Positions 13,001-25,800 of a stretch of 64,000 nt of DNA are shown here, one piece after another. Below the pieces are notes generated by a model, which had not been told where the DNA came from, searched no databases, and saw nothing but the letters and a program-made list of their open reading frames with translations. Source of the DNA: Balanoglossus misakiensis (lineage: Eukaryota > Hemichordata); NCBI GenBank assembly GCA_040954595.2, contig CM082586.2, positions 7,502,001 to 7,566,000 of the forward strand, written 5' to 3'. Both the position numbers and the translations under genes were made by a program. Position 1 is the first letter of the stretch. The number at the start of each line of letters is the position of its first letter.

Positions 13001-16000
13001 GGCGTTTAATTCGAAGCTAAACCAGTCCTTCGGCCACCAGCATACAGAAAACCACGTCCTTCGCACTAAAATAGGGATAAATCAGCGTCCTTCGGTTTCC
13101 TTCGCCCTAAATTACTGAGCTACACTTGTCCTTCGGCCTCTAGCATACAGAAAACCACGTCCTTCGCACTAAAATAGGGATAAATCAGCGTCCTTCGGTT
13201 TCCTTCGCCCTAAATTACTGAGCTACACTTGTCCTTCGGCCTCTAGCATACAGAAAACCTCGTCCTTCGGCCGAAAATAGGGATAAATCAGCGTCCTTCG
13301 GTTTCCTTCGCCCTAAATTACTGAGCTACACCTGTCCTTCGTCCACCAGCATACAGAAAACCACGTCCTTCGCACTAAAATACGGATAAATCAGCGTCCT
13401 TCGGTTTCCTTCGGCAAAAATTACGGAGCTACACCCGTCCTTTGGCTTTAATTACTGAGCTAAACCTGTCCTTCGGCCTCTAGCATACAGAAAACCGTGT
13501 CCTTCGCACTAAAATATGGAAAAATCAGTGTCCTTCGCTTTCCTTCGGCCAAAATTACGGAGCTGAACCCGTCCTGCGGCTTTAATTACCGAACTAAACC
13601 TGTCCTTCGGCCACCAGCATAATTAATTACCGAACTAAACCTATCCTTCGGCCACCAGCATAGAGAAAACCTTTTCCTTCGCACTTAAATATGGATAAAT
13701 CAGCGTCCTTCGCTTTCCTTCGGCGTTTAATTCGAAGCTAAACCAGTCCTTCGGCCACCAGCATAGAGAAAACCTTTTCCTTCGCACTAAAATATGGAAA
13801 AATCAGTGTCCTTCGCTTTCCTTCGGCCAAAATTACGGAGCTGAACCCGTCCTGCGGCTTTAATTACCGAACTAAACCTGTCCTTCGGCCACCAGCATAA
13901 TTAATTACCGAACTAAACCTATCCTTCGGCCACCAGCATAGAGAAAACCTTTTCCTTCGCACTTAAATATGGATAAATCAGCGTCCTTCGCTTTCCTTCG
14001 GCGTTTAATTCGAAGCTAAACCAGTCCTTCGGCCACCAGCATAGAGAAAACCACGTCCTTCGCACTAAAATACGGATAAATCAGCGTCCTTCGCTTTCCT
14101 TCGGCCAAAATTACGGAGCTACACCCGTCCTTAAGCTTTAATTACCGAACTAAACCAGTCCTTCGGCCCCCAGCATAGAGAAAACCACGTCCTTCGCACT
14201 TAAATATGGATAAATCAGCGTCCTTCGCTTTCCTTCGGCGTTTAATTCGAAGCTAAACCAGTCCTTCGGCCACCAGCATAGAGAAAACCACGTCCTTCGC
14301 ACTAAAATACGGATAAATCAGCGTCCTTCGCTTTCCTTCGGCCAAAATTACGGAGCTACACCCGTCCTTAAGCTTTAATTACCGAACTAAACCAGTCCTT
14401 CGGCCCCCAGCATAGAGAAAACCACGTCCTTCGCACTTAAATATGGATAAATCAGCGTCCTTCGCTTTCCTTCGGCGTTTAATTCGAAGCTAAACCAGTC
14501 CTTCGGCCACCAGCATAGAGAAAACCTTTTCCTTCGCACTAAAATATGGAAAAAACAGTGTCCTTCAGTTTCCTTCGGTTTCCTTCGGTTTCCTTCGTTT
14601 TAGTCTCACCCCACGCGATTCTGGCTTGAACTGGCAAAGACCAGTGTGAACTGGCACAACAGGGGAGGAAAGATCTTGTTTCGCAAACAAGCGACTAACA
14701 CACATCTAGGCTGTTCACAGGCGCTGACTCTGAGGTTCTGTGTTTAATACATCAGCAATGACAACAAACACCAGTGCTCGGAATGCGAATAACCTACTTT
14801 TATCAAAACAGCTCCTAACACTCCAACCAGAACCACGCCATACCAAAATAACTTTATTAATTAATACACGGTTCTTTGAATTCGGCCAGTGATCATTACG
14901 CAATTCATGTTAGTCTTGGCATCGTATTACAACTGGCAACCACTGACAACGGCCATATCGCTATGAATGATGTGGCAATCCGCATCATAACATTTAGTGG
15001 ACTGAAATATGGCGGACACAACATATGGGGCAGGGCTTACTCACTCTTTTCGAAGGATGTCGCATAAATGGTATAGGATATTAAATTTTTCAGGGAATGC
15101 GTGTCTTGAGAAGACTTGATCATGTGCACATCCAACAATAGCAGCATTACACGTAGTAAAACACAGTCACTGCATGGACGTTTGTTAATCTTTTTTAGAA
15201 TGTGTTTGGTCATTTGCTTTGTGTAAACAATTATTCCTTGCATGTGTATACAAATTATACAGAAGGGGGTTTTGTATCAGCATGCTATACCTTGGTGCCT
15301 GCCACGAGGCATTCCCCACAACGCTTGCTAAATCCCCCAGTGTATACAGTAGTGTACTGTGTGGAGAGTTACGGTCTCTTCAGAGGGAAATGACATATTA
15401 ATACTCCAAATCATTATTTTTTTATGTTTCCAACTATACACAACTTTGTGCGACAGGTGTGTATTTTAATGTAGGGGATCATACCTTTCAAACCACATTG
15501 AGATAACCTCAATTGTATTATTTTGCACATGAATATTTTGTACTTTCCGTTACCAGTTGAAGTATAGACTCAATCAAGTAGGTGAATTGTACAATTTCCA
15601 ACCTGTGCTGATGTCCAAATACGACAATTATTAAACATAATCGAGTTTAATTTCCGTCAACCGGTCATTACCCTCCGAACTGTTAACCACCATGATGATG
15701 AAGCGAGATTAACATTGCACGATCAACAGCAACCAATTTCAATAGGTTCGACAGCTGGAGAACTGGAAATAACAGGTCACGTGACATCTCCGTAATAAAT
15801 AGGACCCGCATATTGTGCCGCTGTTGCGCAATTATTCTGATTTGATCTAAAAGCAGAATTCCATTATTCAAGAAACGAGGCGCGATTCCAATATAACTGT
15901 GCTTCACTCTGTAGAACTGGTTGGTCACTATAGAAATTGTCGAAATCAGGGGTAGTCTCTGTCGCCTAACCACAAATGGGTCAGGTTAGCACAACAGACT

Positions 16001-19000
16001 GGCCTACGTGCGTCGGGCTCAAAAGATGGCCATGACCTACTTTGAAAGGTGATTTCCCCGAATGGGGGACTCCGCAAAGTTCATCAGGGATATGTGATCC
16101 AGTTGTTTGCCCTTTAAAGGCAAAAACAACGCGACCATGACAAGAACCGTAATGGTTATGTCTCTGTTTACGGTCAGTGGTTGTGTTTGTTGATTCGATC
16201 GGGGTCCGACGACCAGCGCATGCAGTGAGATTGTTTCGACAGAGTGAACACCGATTGGGCGGGATTTACGAAAGTGCAACAGCCACGGTGGGAGTCAACA
16301 ACTTACATCAAGGACAGTTCCCGCGGGGTCAACAGATTTACAAGGCGGTCAGTTTTGAAGAGATGGAACCAACATTTCCCCAAAATGGCTGTCTGGAACC
16401 CACATCAACACGCGTTCTAATGCAAGCCTGCAGAGGCTGTTTTCAATTGCTCGCTTTCGCTCTCATTGATATTGAATGTTTTGTGGTGGAAAGCTTTTTT
16501 CAAGTTAATCCCCAAAGCTGATAAAGAAAGGGAGGACACCTTAAGGTGCCACGGTACAGTTTGTTCTGGCACGGAGGGATGGTCATCAAGAACATTAAAC
16601 AACTTCATAGCGTAATGACTCCTGCATGAAATGATTGCACCACAAACTGACGATTAACCTTGCATGGCCATGTTAACAGGTGTGTGACTAGGCTTACACT
16701 GTCCTCGAGCCATATAGAATTGTCTGTACCGTGGCCCAAAAGACAAAAGTCCTGCTTCGGCTCCTCATTCGGTTTCCGCGCTCGCTTCATCACCCAGTTC
16801 TAGCACGTCTGAACAATGACTCTGAACATAAACATTGGTCCCGTCTGGCAGCCGCATTGGATCGTATCGCCATCGTATTAACCATGTTCCAAATTTAAAC
16901 GAAATCGGCTCAATATATTGAACCTGAATTGTGTTTCTGGACGCACATATGTATACAGGGATGGATTGGTGGATGGATGGATGGATGGATGGTCACAGAT
17001 ATCAGGTGAATTGAACGCCCCAGTGGAACGCTTTATCGGTGTTTCAGTAGAGGACATTCACCTCAGTATATGTACACGCATTACACTTATCTGTCACACA
17101 CAAACATCACTAAATCCAATAAACAGTTTGCGTAGGAAGATTGTTAGCTAGGCACATTGTTTGAAGACCGTAGAGCAGCACTCGGTGAAGGTTAGCTAAC
17201 AAAAAGTTGTCGTCCCTTTTTGAAAACATGGGCCCAATACGTTTTCTAAGCACGAATTTACTACGATTCGCTTTTCTTTAAATTATTACCAGTATCAATT
17301 CACGGGCTACAGGGATCACGGAGTCTTTGTCCTAAGATGACTGAGTCAAGGTCCGCTTAGCACGGCATGGCTTGGATAGGTCAGCTCGGCACAGTTAAAT
17401 GGACGGAAAATACTGACCAGATAAAACACACTTGTCTAGGCGAGCCTGGTGGTAATACAGTCTCCCTAACCTGTCCCGATTAAACACACTTGGCGATCAA
17501 AGATGCTCTTGAGTAAAGTGTCTCCCGTAATTCATTCCTTTTATGGGGACTGCCGCGTTTAAGGTTCCCATGTGTGTCTTTCTTCGCGGTGTTGCTAGCT
17601 TCTGTTGGGCTGGTAGAGTGTTACCATGGTTACGATCGGGCGGGGCGGTATCACCCAACTCGGGACAACTGCGCATGATCCGTCTTGTCTTGTCTCATGA
17701 GAAGAAGCGAAGCTTACACTTCTTACTCTTAGTGAATCATAAATACAGTTTCCTGCTTTTTATTTTGAAACGTTCGATATTCGTCACGCGATCTGTCTTT
17801 ATCAGTAACTTCCGTCGTGGATGTTTCGACATAAAATCGATTGACTCGGCAACATGTAGCACTGGGTGTGTGACTCATATACAGACTGTGTTGACGGGCT
17901 GAATGTGAATTTCAATATTTCAATATTCCGTACATAAGTTAACTTACCCATCCTTGTTATTTGAAGAGTTTACGCGTATTATTATGGGAATATACGCGTT
18001 GTTAAGTTGTTTAGAGAAATGTTAAAAATGTAGGTTAATTGAGTCGAAAAAATACGTTAAAACATACTTAGGCATATTACTACCAGTAACCCTCTTTACT
18101 GAGAATGTTGTACATGTAATATGGTAGTACATGTGTACGGTTGGCGGTCTCTTTCAATCATGATGTTTGTTTTCAAAGTAAGTCACCGTCAGTTCTCCGT
18201 ATCGATGAATAACTTGCCAGGGCGTTGATCCTAACTTTGTCTGTTTATTGGGTACGGCCTTTCCATAAAATTGCCGGATACAATACTTTTATAAACCGTT
18301 GAAATCCCATTGCAAAATGCTGCGTGCGCACATCAATAGCTTTTTCCGGGTGCAGCTTTTATTTACGTAGGCCTACGTGTCGAGACCTTGAACGTTGTAA
18401 GTGGGAGGGAGAGAGTTTACACGGAGTGCGCTCGGGAACGGTCTGAGATACCATTGGTGCATCTTTGTCTGTCAGTTATGCTAATTAGGACATGGACCCT
18501 CCCCGAGGGAAAGTAGTCTGTGGGAGGTCACCCTTAGGCCCTTGCCAAGCTGTGCGGATCGGACAATGCATTGACAAAGATACATTGAAATCACACTGTT
18601 ACACGGTACCTTCGTCGCTGATGTTGGGGGAGGTAATTTATGCGCACCACAAATTAAAGAGCAAAACAGGTTGACAAGAAAGTCTTCTATCTAACTTGGA
18701 GAGTGCATAAGAGCAATCATTAAAACGGGGCTGTCGGACACTAAAATATTTAAACGGGTCCGCATTCAAAACAAAGGCGTAAGCGAAAACCATTCTTGAT
18801 TTGTTAATGACACAAACTCTCCACAGTAAAGTCTACAACAAGGCAATAGATTCGTTTCAATATAAACCCGAAATAGGCTTATTGGGGGCATATGCAGGGT
18901 GTAGCAGACCTCCCCACGCAATACAATTTAGTTCAGTTGCCCCCACCCCGTCTTCTACGATCGTGAAAAGTCCAAACTCCACACGATAGGTCATGAAATC

Positions 19001-19646
19001 CCAGGTCGTAAGCTTACAGCTTGCCTATTATATGTTTTCGTCTACTACAGCGAAAGTTTCGGTCCATGAGTTGTCTTAAAAGCCTTGTTTCGCTCGGTCT
19101 ACGTATTTTAATATCTCAAGGTCTCTGTGCACTTGCAAAGTACACTGGCCTACTCGAGTCCATATGGACTGTCGGTTACGAAATAGTGTTATGGCTGTGG
19201 GTGCATTTCAACTGAACGAAGACAAACAAAGCAAGTGAGAAAAAGTTCATTAATAAATAATGCAAGATGTTTGAATCATGAAAGAAACGTATTACCTCAT
19301 AGGCACTTGTTAAACGCAGTTGATAAAACACCGGCATGTAGAATTCGGCGGAGAACACCATGACCAGAGCATAGCTTATGCCGAACAGCGAATACATGGA
19401 GCCGTAGATGTAGTGTTCTGCGGGAGTTCCCAGGATAGTGATGGCCGACATGAAGCTCACTGTCAGCGACATGGCGACCGGCACGGGATTCATGTTGCGG
19501 TCGGCCATCAGAAACTCGTTGGCGGTCTTCTGCTTGCCCCCGGTGCAAGCGTGGAAGAGACCGATGCCGGCGGAGACGAAGAGAAGCAGGCCGAACACGA
19601 CATAGTCGGCGATGGAAAAACTCGGGATGTCTGGAGACGCCGTCAT
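18..19646 (-). CDS. SLC5A8-like: Sodium-coupled monocarboxylate transporter-like protein (SLC5 family), 3' end missing
   Basis: This is a plasma-membrane Na+/solute symporter of the SLC5 family, closest by eye to SLC5A8/SLC5A12 (lactate, pyruvate and short-chain monocarboxylates). Coding exons in transcript order are 19296-19646, 5864-5932, 5439-5490, 4803-4870, 4147-4301, 3684-3818, 2129-2258, 1425-1513, 939-1051, 433-500 and 18-104. Every junction is GT/AG and keeps frame, giving 439 residues before the window ends; the family has about 600. Diagnostic stretches are YLEIRF at the start of exon 2, [17 protein letters not shown] across exons 4-5 (the sodium:solute symporter signature core), [14 protein letters not shown] in exon 6, [11 protein letters not shown] in exon 7, [17 protein letters not shown] in exon 8 and [15 protein letters not shown] in exon 11. 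The last visible donor is at 12-17, so the C-terminus lies beyond the left edge. Exon 1B (22489-22839) could replace the first exon. The exact substrate and paralogue (A8, A12 or A5/A6) are not settled. Confidence 0.9.
1916..2086. mobile_element. MITE with long terminal inverted repeats and TA target duplication
   Basis: The outer ends are CACCC at 1916 and GGGTG ending at 2086, flanked by TA on both sides (1914-1915, 2087-2088). Inner arms match closely: TCTAGCGCCCTCACGCAGCC at 1931 against its complement ending at 2071, continuing through GAACTCAAAGCGAG. The element is almost all inverted repeat and has no coding capacity. A TA duplication is typical of Tc1/mariner-type MITEs. It lies in transporter intron 7, 42 bases from the donor of exon 7. 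Confidence 0.75.
3983..4060. repeat. (CA)n microsatellite followed by (CAGA)n
   Basis: An almost pure CA dinucleotide run with one TTA interruption near 4026 passes into a short CAGA tetranucleotide run. It lies in transporter intron 5, between the exons at 3684-3818 and 4147-4301. Confidence 0.95.
4307..4330. repeat. 24-base G homopolymer beside a 3' splice site
   Basis: A run of 24 G on the plus strand is a C24 tract on the transporter's coding strand. It sits immediately before the TCTAG acceptor of the exon ending at 4301 and forms that intron's polypyrimidine tract. Confidence 0.9.
5933..10134. other. Proximal part of transporter intron 1, no exon recognised
   Basis: This is non-coding sequence between exon 2 and the foldback element. 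It contains a short GAACGAACGAACG run near 6600, a pyrimidine microsatellite at 9168-9262, a poly-C run near 9504 and poly-G near 9919. Several short open frames exist, such as the one at 6897-7193 on the minus strand, but none shows a recognisable family or convincing splice sites. Confidence 0.6.
9168..9262. repeat. CTTT/CT-rich microsatellite
   Basis: A polypyrimidine simple repeat, CTTT units grading into CT units, ending in an A-rich run. It is in transporter intron 1. Confidence 0.9.
10147..11165 (+). repeat. Left arm: 268-bp tandem repeat array
   Basis: The marker AAGGACACTG occurs at 10171, 10439, 10707 and 10975, an exact 268-base period. Each unit contains two related half-units of about 134 bases: one has CTGATTTTTCCATATTTTAG and the other CTGATTTATCCGTATTTTAG. 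The array decays after about 11040 into shorter variants. Confidence 0.92.
11166..12369. other. Spacer of the foldback element
   Basis: The spacer has its own inverted repeats. AGGTGCGGAATTGTGTCTTATC near 11560 pairs with GATAAAACACAATTCCGCACCT near 12345. AGATAATTATC plus TTTCTAAATATCGTTCTAAA near 11685 pairs with sequence near 12205-12265. There is a poly-G run at 12182. The longest open frame is about 60 codons, so no transposase is present. Confidence 0.75.
12370..14592 (-). repeat. Right arm: inverted tandem repeat array
   Basis: This array is the reverse complement of the left-arm motifs (TCCTTCGGTTTCCTTCG, CATACAGAAAACCACGTCC and relatives). It is about twice as long as the left arm and contains more unit variants, including blocks duplicated as higher-order repeats (for example 13500-13735 against 13790-14000). 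The arms could pair into a long stem. Confidence 0.92.
14620..19295. other. Distal part of transporter intron 1, no exon recognised
   Basis: Non-coding sequence between the foldback element and exon 1A. It holds a GGAT-type short repeat near 16965-16990 and one candidate MITE (16533-16753). Open frames at 15683-15973, 16177-16521 and 17543-17902 show no family resemblance or splice support. Confidence 0.55.
16533..16753. mobile_element. Candidate MITE with degenerate terminal inverted repeats
   Basis: AGGACACCTTAAGGTGCC then ACGGTACAG on the left can be aligned with the reverse complement of the right end (CTGTACCGTGGCCC, AAAAGTCCT). Roughly 35 bases are alignable with gaps. I cannot define a target-site duplication. 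Confidence 0.4.
19296..19646 (-). CDS. SLC5A8-like: SLC5-like first coding exon, version A
   Basis: The exon encodes residues 1-117, starting [19 protein letters not shown] and ending RLTSAYE at a GTAAT donor in phase 0. It holds the first transmembrane helices of the LeuT-fold symporter core, including the conserved [14 protein letters not shown] block that corresponds to SASFMSAVQVLGVPSE in vertebrate SLC5A8. The start is the only ATG that places the family-typical N-terminus, and the next upstream in-frame ATG would add an atypical extension. The downstream acceptor is exon 2 at 5932, about 13.4 kb away across an intron that contains the foldback element. Confidence 0.88.
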
Positions 19647-22488
<2,842 letters not shown>

Positions 22489-22839
22489 CTCATATACACT
22501 GGTCAGCTCCAAACTGTAGAAAATCGGCATGTAGAACTCGGCAGAAAACATCATCACTAGAGAATAGGAAATACCGAACCAACAAAACATTGTCCCGTAA
22601 ATGTAGATCTCAGCAGGCGTGCCCAGCACGGTGATTGCCGACATGAAACTCGCCGTCAAAGACATGGCTACCGGCACTGACCGCATGCTACGGTTGGCCA
22701 GCAGGAACTTGGCCGTGGTCTTCTGGCCGCCGCCGGCGCAGGCGTGGTAGACCCCGATGCCCATGGACACGGCCAGCAGGCAACCGAGAACAACATAGTC
22801 GGCGATGGAGAAACTTGCAATTTCACCGGTGGCCGTCAT
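22489..22839 (-). CDS. SLC5A8-like: SLC5-like first coding exon, version B (alternative first exon or orphan duplicate)
   Basis: This is a second 117-codon first exon. It starts [19 protein letters not shown], ends ELTSVYE, and has a strong GTGAGT donor in phase 0. I count 84 of 117 residues identical to exon 1A, with no stop or frameshift, so it looks intact and under constraint. No exon 2-like sequence (a YLEIRF-type block) was found between it and exon 1A. A functional transcript would therefore have to skip 1A and splice to the exon at 5932, or the exon is a relic of a tandem duplication. A (TGA)n microsatellite begins 36 bases inside its intron. Confidence 0.82.
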
Positions 22840-25800
22840 TTTGAACGAGTTCTGGGCTGAAATTCGCCGATTCTGTACCAAGCGTTTGTATGGACGCGCC
22901 TGCCTTCTGCTGTCAGCTGAGCACCGAGTGAAGGTGTTGCAAGTACTGCGTCCGGTTCCTTGCGATTACCGCTATTTGGAATAGCGTGCACCCGAATGAT
23001 TGATAGGTTTATGCCAAGATATCAACACACAATCAAGCTTAGCATAAATTGTTGTGTATTTACTTTATTAACAAAACGGCGTTTACGATTTCTTCTTGAC
23101 CTTTCACCGACAATTTCAGTTTGTTCAAGTGAAAGAGGTTGTCGTTGGACTCCAAATCAACCTGTTGATTTAGGGATCTACAAATCGGTCAAGAAGAACT
23201 CCTTCAGTGAAAATCTGCCGGTCATTCCTCTCAGTGTGGAGACCAAGAGAAGTGGACACGGTGTGGGAATGAAAACTTCATCGTACCATTGACTGAACCA
23301 TTTTACGTCCATGACTGTACTGAGGCGTTCTCATTATTCGAAATAAATGCATTTTATACAAACCACGATTGAAACTATTTTTAAGACCTAGAAAATATCA
23401 TAAAAATAGTCTGCATTTCACGGATCTTTTTGATTAATTTTGTAAAAAGAAAACCTAAAAATCAATTTGTAAAAATCCTGAAAAACAATCAATTTGCAAA
23501 ATTTACAATGCAGTTTCATGAATTCATTTTCTTCATACGATATTTCTGGGTATCCTATAATGACAAACTTGTTTCCAGTTGTGTTACATGTAGAGACATG
23601 ACAATTCTCCGTATAAAAAGGTTGGCAGACAGTGACAGTGCTGGTTGTCATTGTTAAGGGCAGTATCAGATATGCCATGCCCATCCACCTGAAGGTCCCA
23701 CGCGACCCACCAACCAACATAGTGTGTCACCGTGGCGATACATCAGAGAGAATTGAACGTATCTATGATTTGATTTCTATGTTGTAGTTGTACACACTGG
23801 CTGTAATTACATATTGTATAATCAATAAAGCCACGGAAGCATTCAGTCAGCCGATAACGTTTAACGCAAGCAAGGACAACGACTACCCCGGGGCCAACAA
23901 AACACTTCACTGTGCAAATGATTACTTCCTGATACAAAAAATGCTCCCGAAATCCAAAAGAGGAGTTCGTCGACCGCTAATTTCATCGTGGTCACGTCGG
24001 TATTGATTACTGTCCGGAGAAAATTATGCGGCGGAAAATGAATTTTAAGAAATAAACAGTCCGTTTTTTCTATAAAATAATTTGAGTTACCAGACACATG
24101 GTTCTCTGTGCAGTATCAATCCGATTTTGCCACAAAAAATGTGACTTCTGTCGTGGTACTGTATCGAACAACTGTTTGGACCTGTCACGCTGCCATATGA
24201 TAAACGGTTTTTAATGTTGTCATTTGTTCAGAACTGTTGGTGACCTAACCCTTTGCCAATAAACAAACGTGAAAGACCTTTGTCGGTCCGCGTTTCTAAA
24301 TTATGGTTATACAGCAGGTTTATAGCGTTTCGACAACGATAACAAGTCATTTATGTCGTAAAACGTACTAGATAACTAACACCTTATGCATTTTATCGCC
24401 AAGGCAAGGCCAAAAAATAAAACTTCCTTTGAGCGACAATATAAAAACTATCGTGTCAAAACGTTACAGCCTGACTGAAGTAGGTATGCAAGTGAAGTTG
24501 GGAATTGAAAACATCCTGTTGGCCACCGAAAACCAAAAGTTGACCAGAAAAAAAATCCCACAGTTGACTTTGCGAAACTACGATCATATATACGTACGCG
24601 TACAGGTGACTACCAAAATGGTATCAAATGACCACACGAGGGCGCTGTCTAAGAAACTTATGTTTTTTTTCTGGTCAGCTGTAATACTAGTAGTATTTGT
24701 TTGTCAACAGGCTGTTTTCCATTCCCCATTCTCAGCTAACCTACCCCTGTTATTGGCTTTTGAAAAAAAATCTCCTAGATCCAGATTTATTTCCAATGGG
24801 ACATAACTGAACAATATGTTGAACTTGAAATTCCGATTTCCAGAAAGAAATTTGTTCATAAATTATATCCTTAAATTAAATCCTTAAATTATATCCTTTG
24901 ATAGCAAGACGTTTACAAGGGTTATTTTCAAAGCATGCTTGCATGTTGTGTTCAACAGAGAGAATGGTTATTTATAGCTATTTATGGTTAGATGCACTAG
25001 TTTCGAACTGGCTGTACTTCCCTTGGACTGATTGATAAAGCAGCGCATATATATCTCTTCATCCAAGCATGGTGCCACGCAGGAAAATATATGCAACCTT
25101 CATTCAATACATCATAATTTGTATTCCTCTAACAACGGAGGCAACTCAGGGAAAGTGACTTGCACAAAAAGATGGACAATACAGTAAAAATAGTGCTGAC
25201 CACATTTTGAAAATTATTCTGTTATTATTGTTTGAGCGAAGAACAGTTCACTTTGGAATTTTGGCTGCCATCTGCAATTTTGTGCGTCTCTTGGGGTTGG
25301 TCATTTTAATTCATTCGACTATTGTCTTCTTGGGAATTTCTTGCTCGATGATGGCGCTGTGCTATAGTCCACTGTCCCCAAAGGACCAGAATCCAGTGCG
25401 CTTGCACAGCGCCCCCACTGGCCAAGGAATGTGTAGCCAATATCCAGGCCACAATGTATTTAGCACAAACGAACATAGACTTTCGACTGCCAGTCACTTT
25501 GGCCATTACATCGCGTACTAGACTGTGCAAAGTTGTTTCTGTTAACTGGCACAACATCAGGGTAATGAGCGTGACGAAAGTTGATTGTTGAGGTCATGCA
25601 TGTAGCACTTCCATAGTGTCTACAATGCTTGACATCCCAGTTTACCCAGAGAGATCGCTACCTGGTTTGCTGTAACTTTGTATAGCACCAGCATTGCTAG
25701 TTTAGACCGACAGATAGAAGTCTCAATCACACACAACATGCAAAAGTGTTGTGTGCACTTCCCATGATCCATAGTGTAGATGCATGGTTGAAACATCCAC

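Larger units (their letters stand above)
10135..14610. mobile_element. Foldback-type transposon with tandem-repeat arms, about 4.5 kb
   Basis: Two arrays of related GAAGGA-rich repeats face each other: a left arm at about 10147-11165 and a right arm, in reverse complement, at about 12370-14592. They are separated by a 1.2 kb spacer. Outer ends agree once reverse-complemented (CTAAAACGAAGGAAACCGAAG on the left; the right end has the same core). A 9-base direct repeat, CCACGCGAT, lies just outside both ends (10126-10134 and 14611-14619) and looks like a target-site duplication. Drosophila FB elements also have tandem-repeat inverted arms and 9-bp duplications. No transposase-sized frame exists in the spacer, so this copy is non-autonomous. 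It lies in transporter intron 1. Confidence 0.8.

Noticed and set aside
10147-14592. CRISPR array
   Set aside because: Repeat units are contiguous, with no unique spacers, and the genome is animal. The inverted arm layout fits a foldback element.
16177-16521. 114-codon plus-strand frame
   Set aside because: No recognisable domain, no splice context, and the frame overlaps a candidate MITE region.
17543-17902. 119-codon plus-strand frame
   Set aside because: Composition is not protein-like over its length and no family is recognised.
24429-24806. 125-codon plus-strand frame
   Set aside because: AT-rich, low-complexity stretches and no homology that I recognise.
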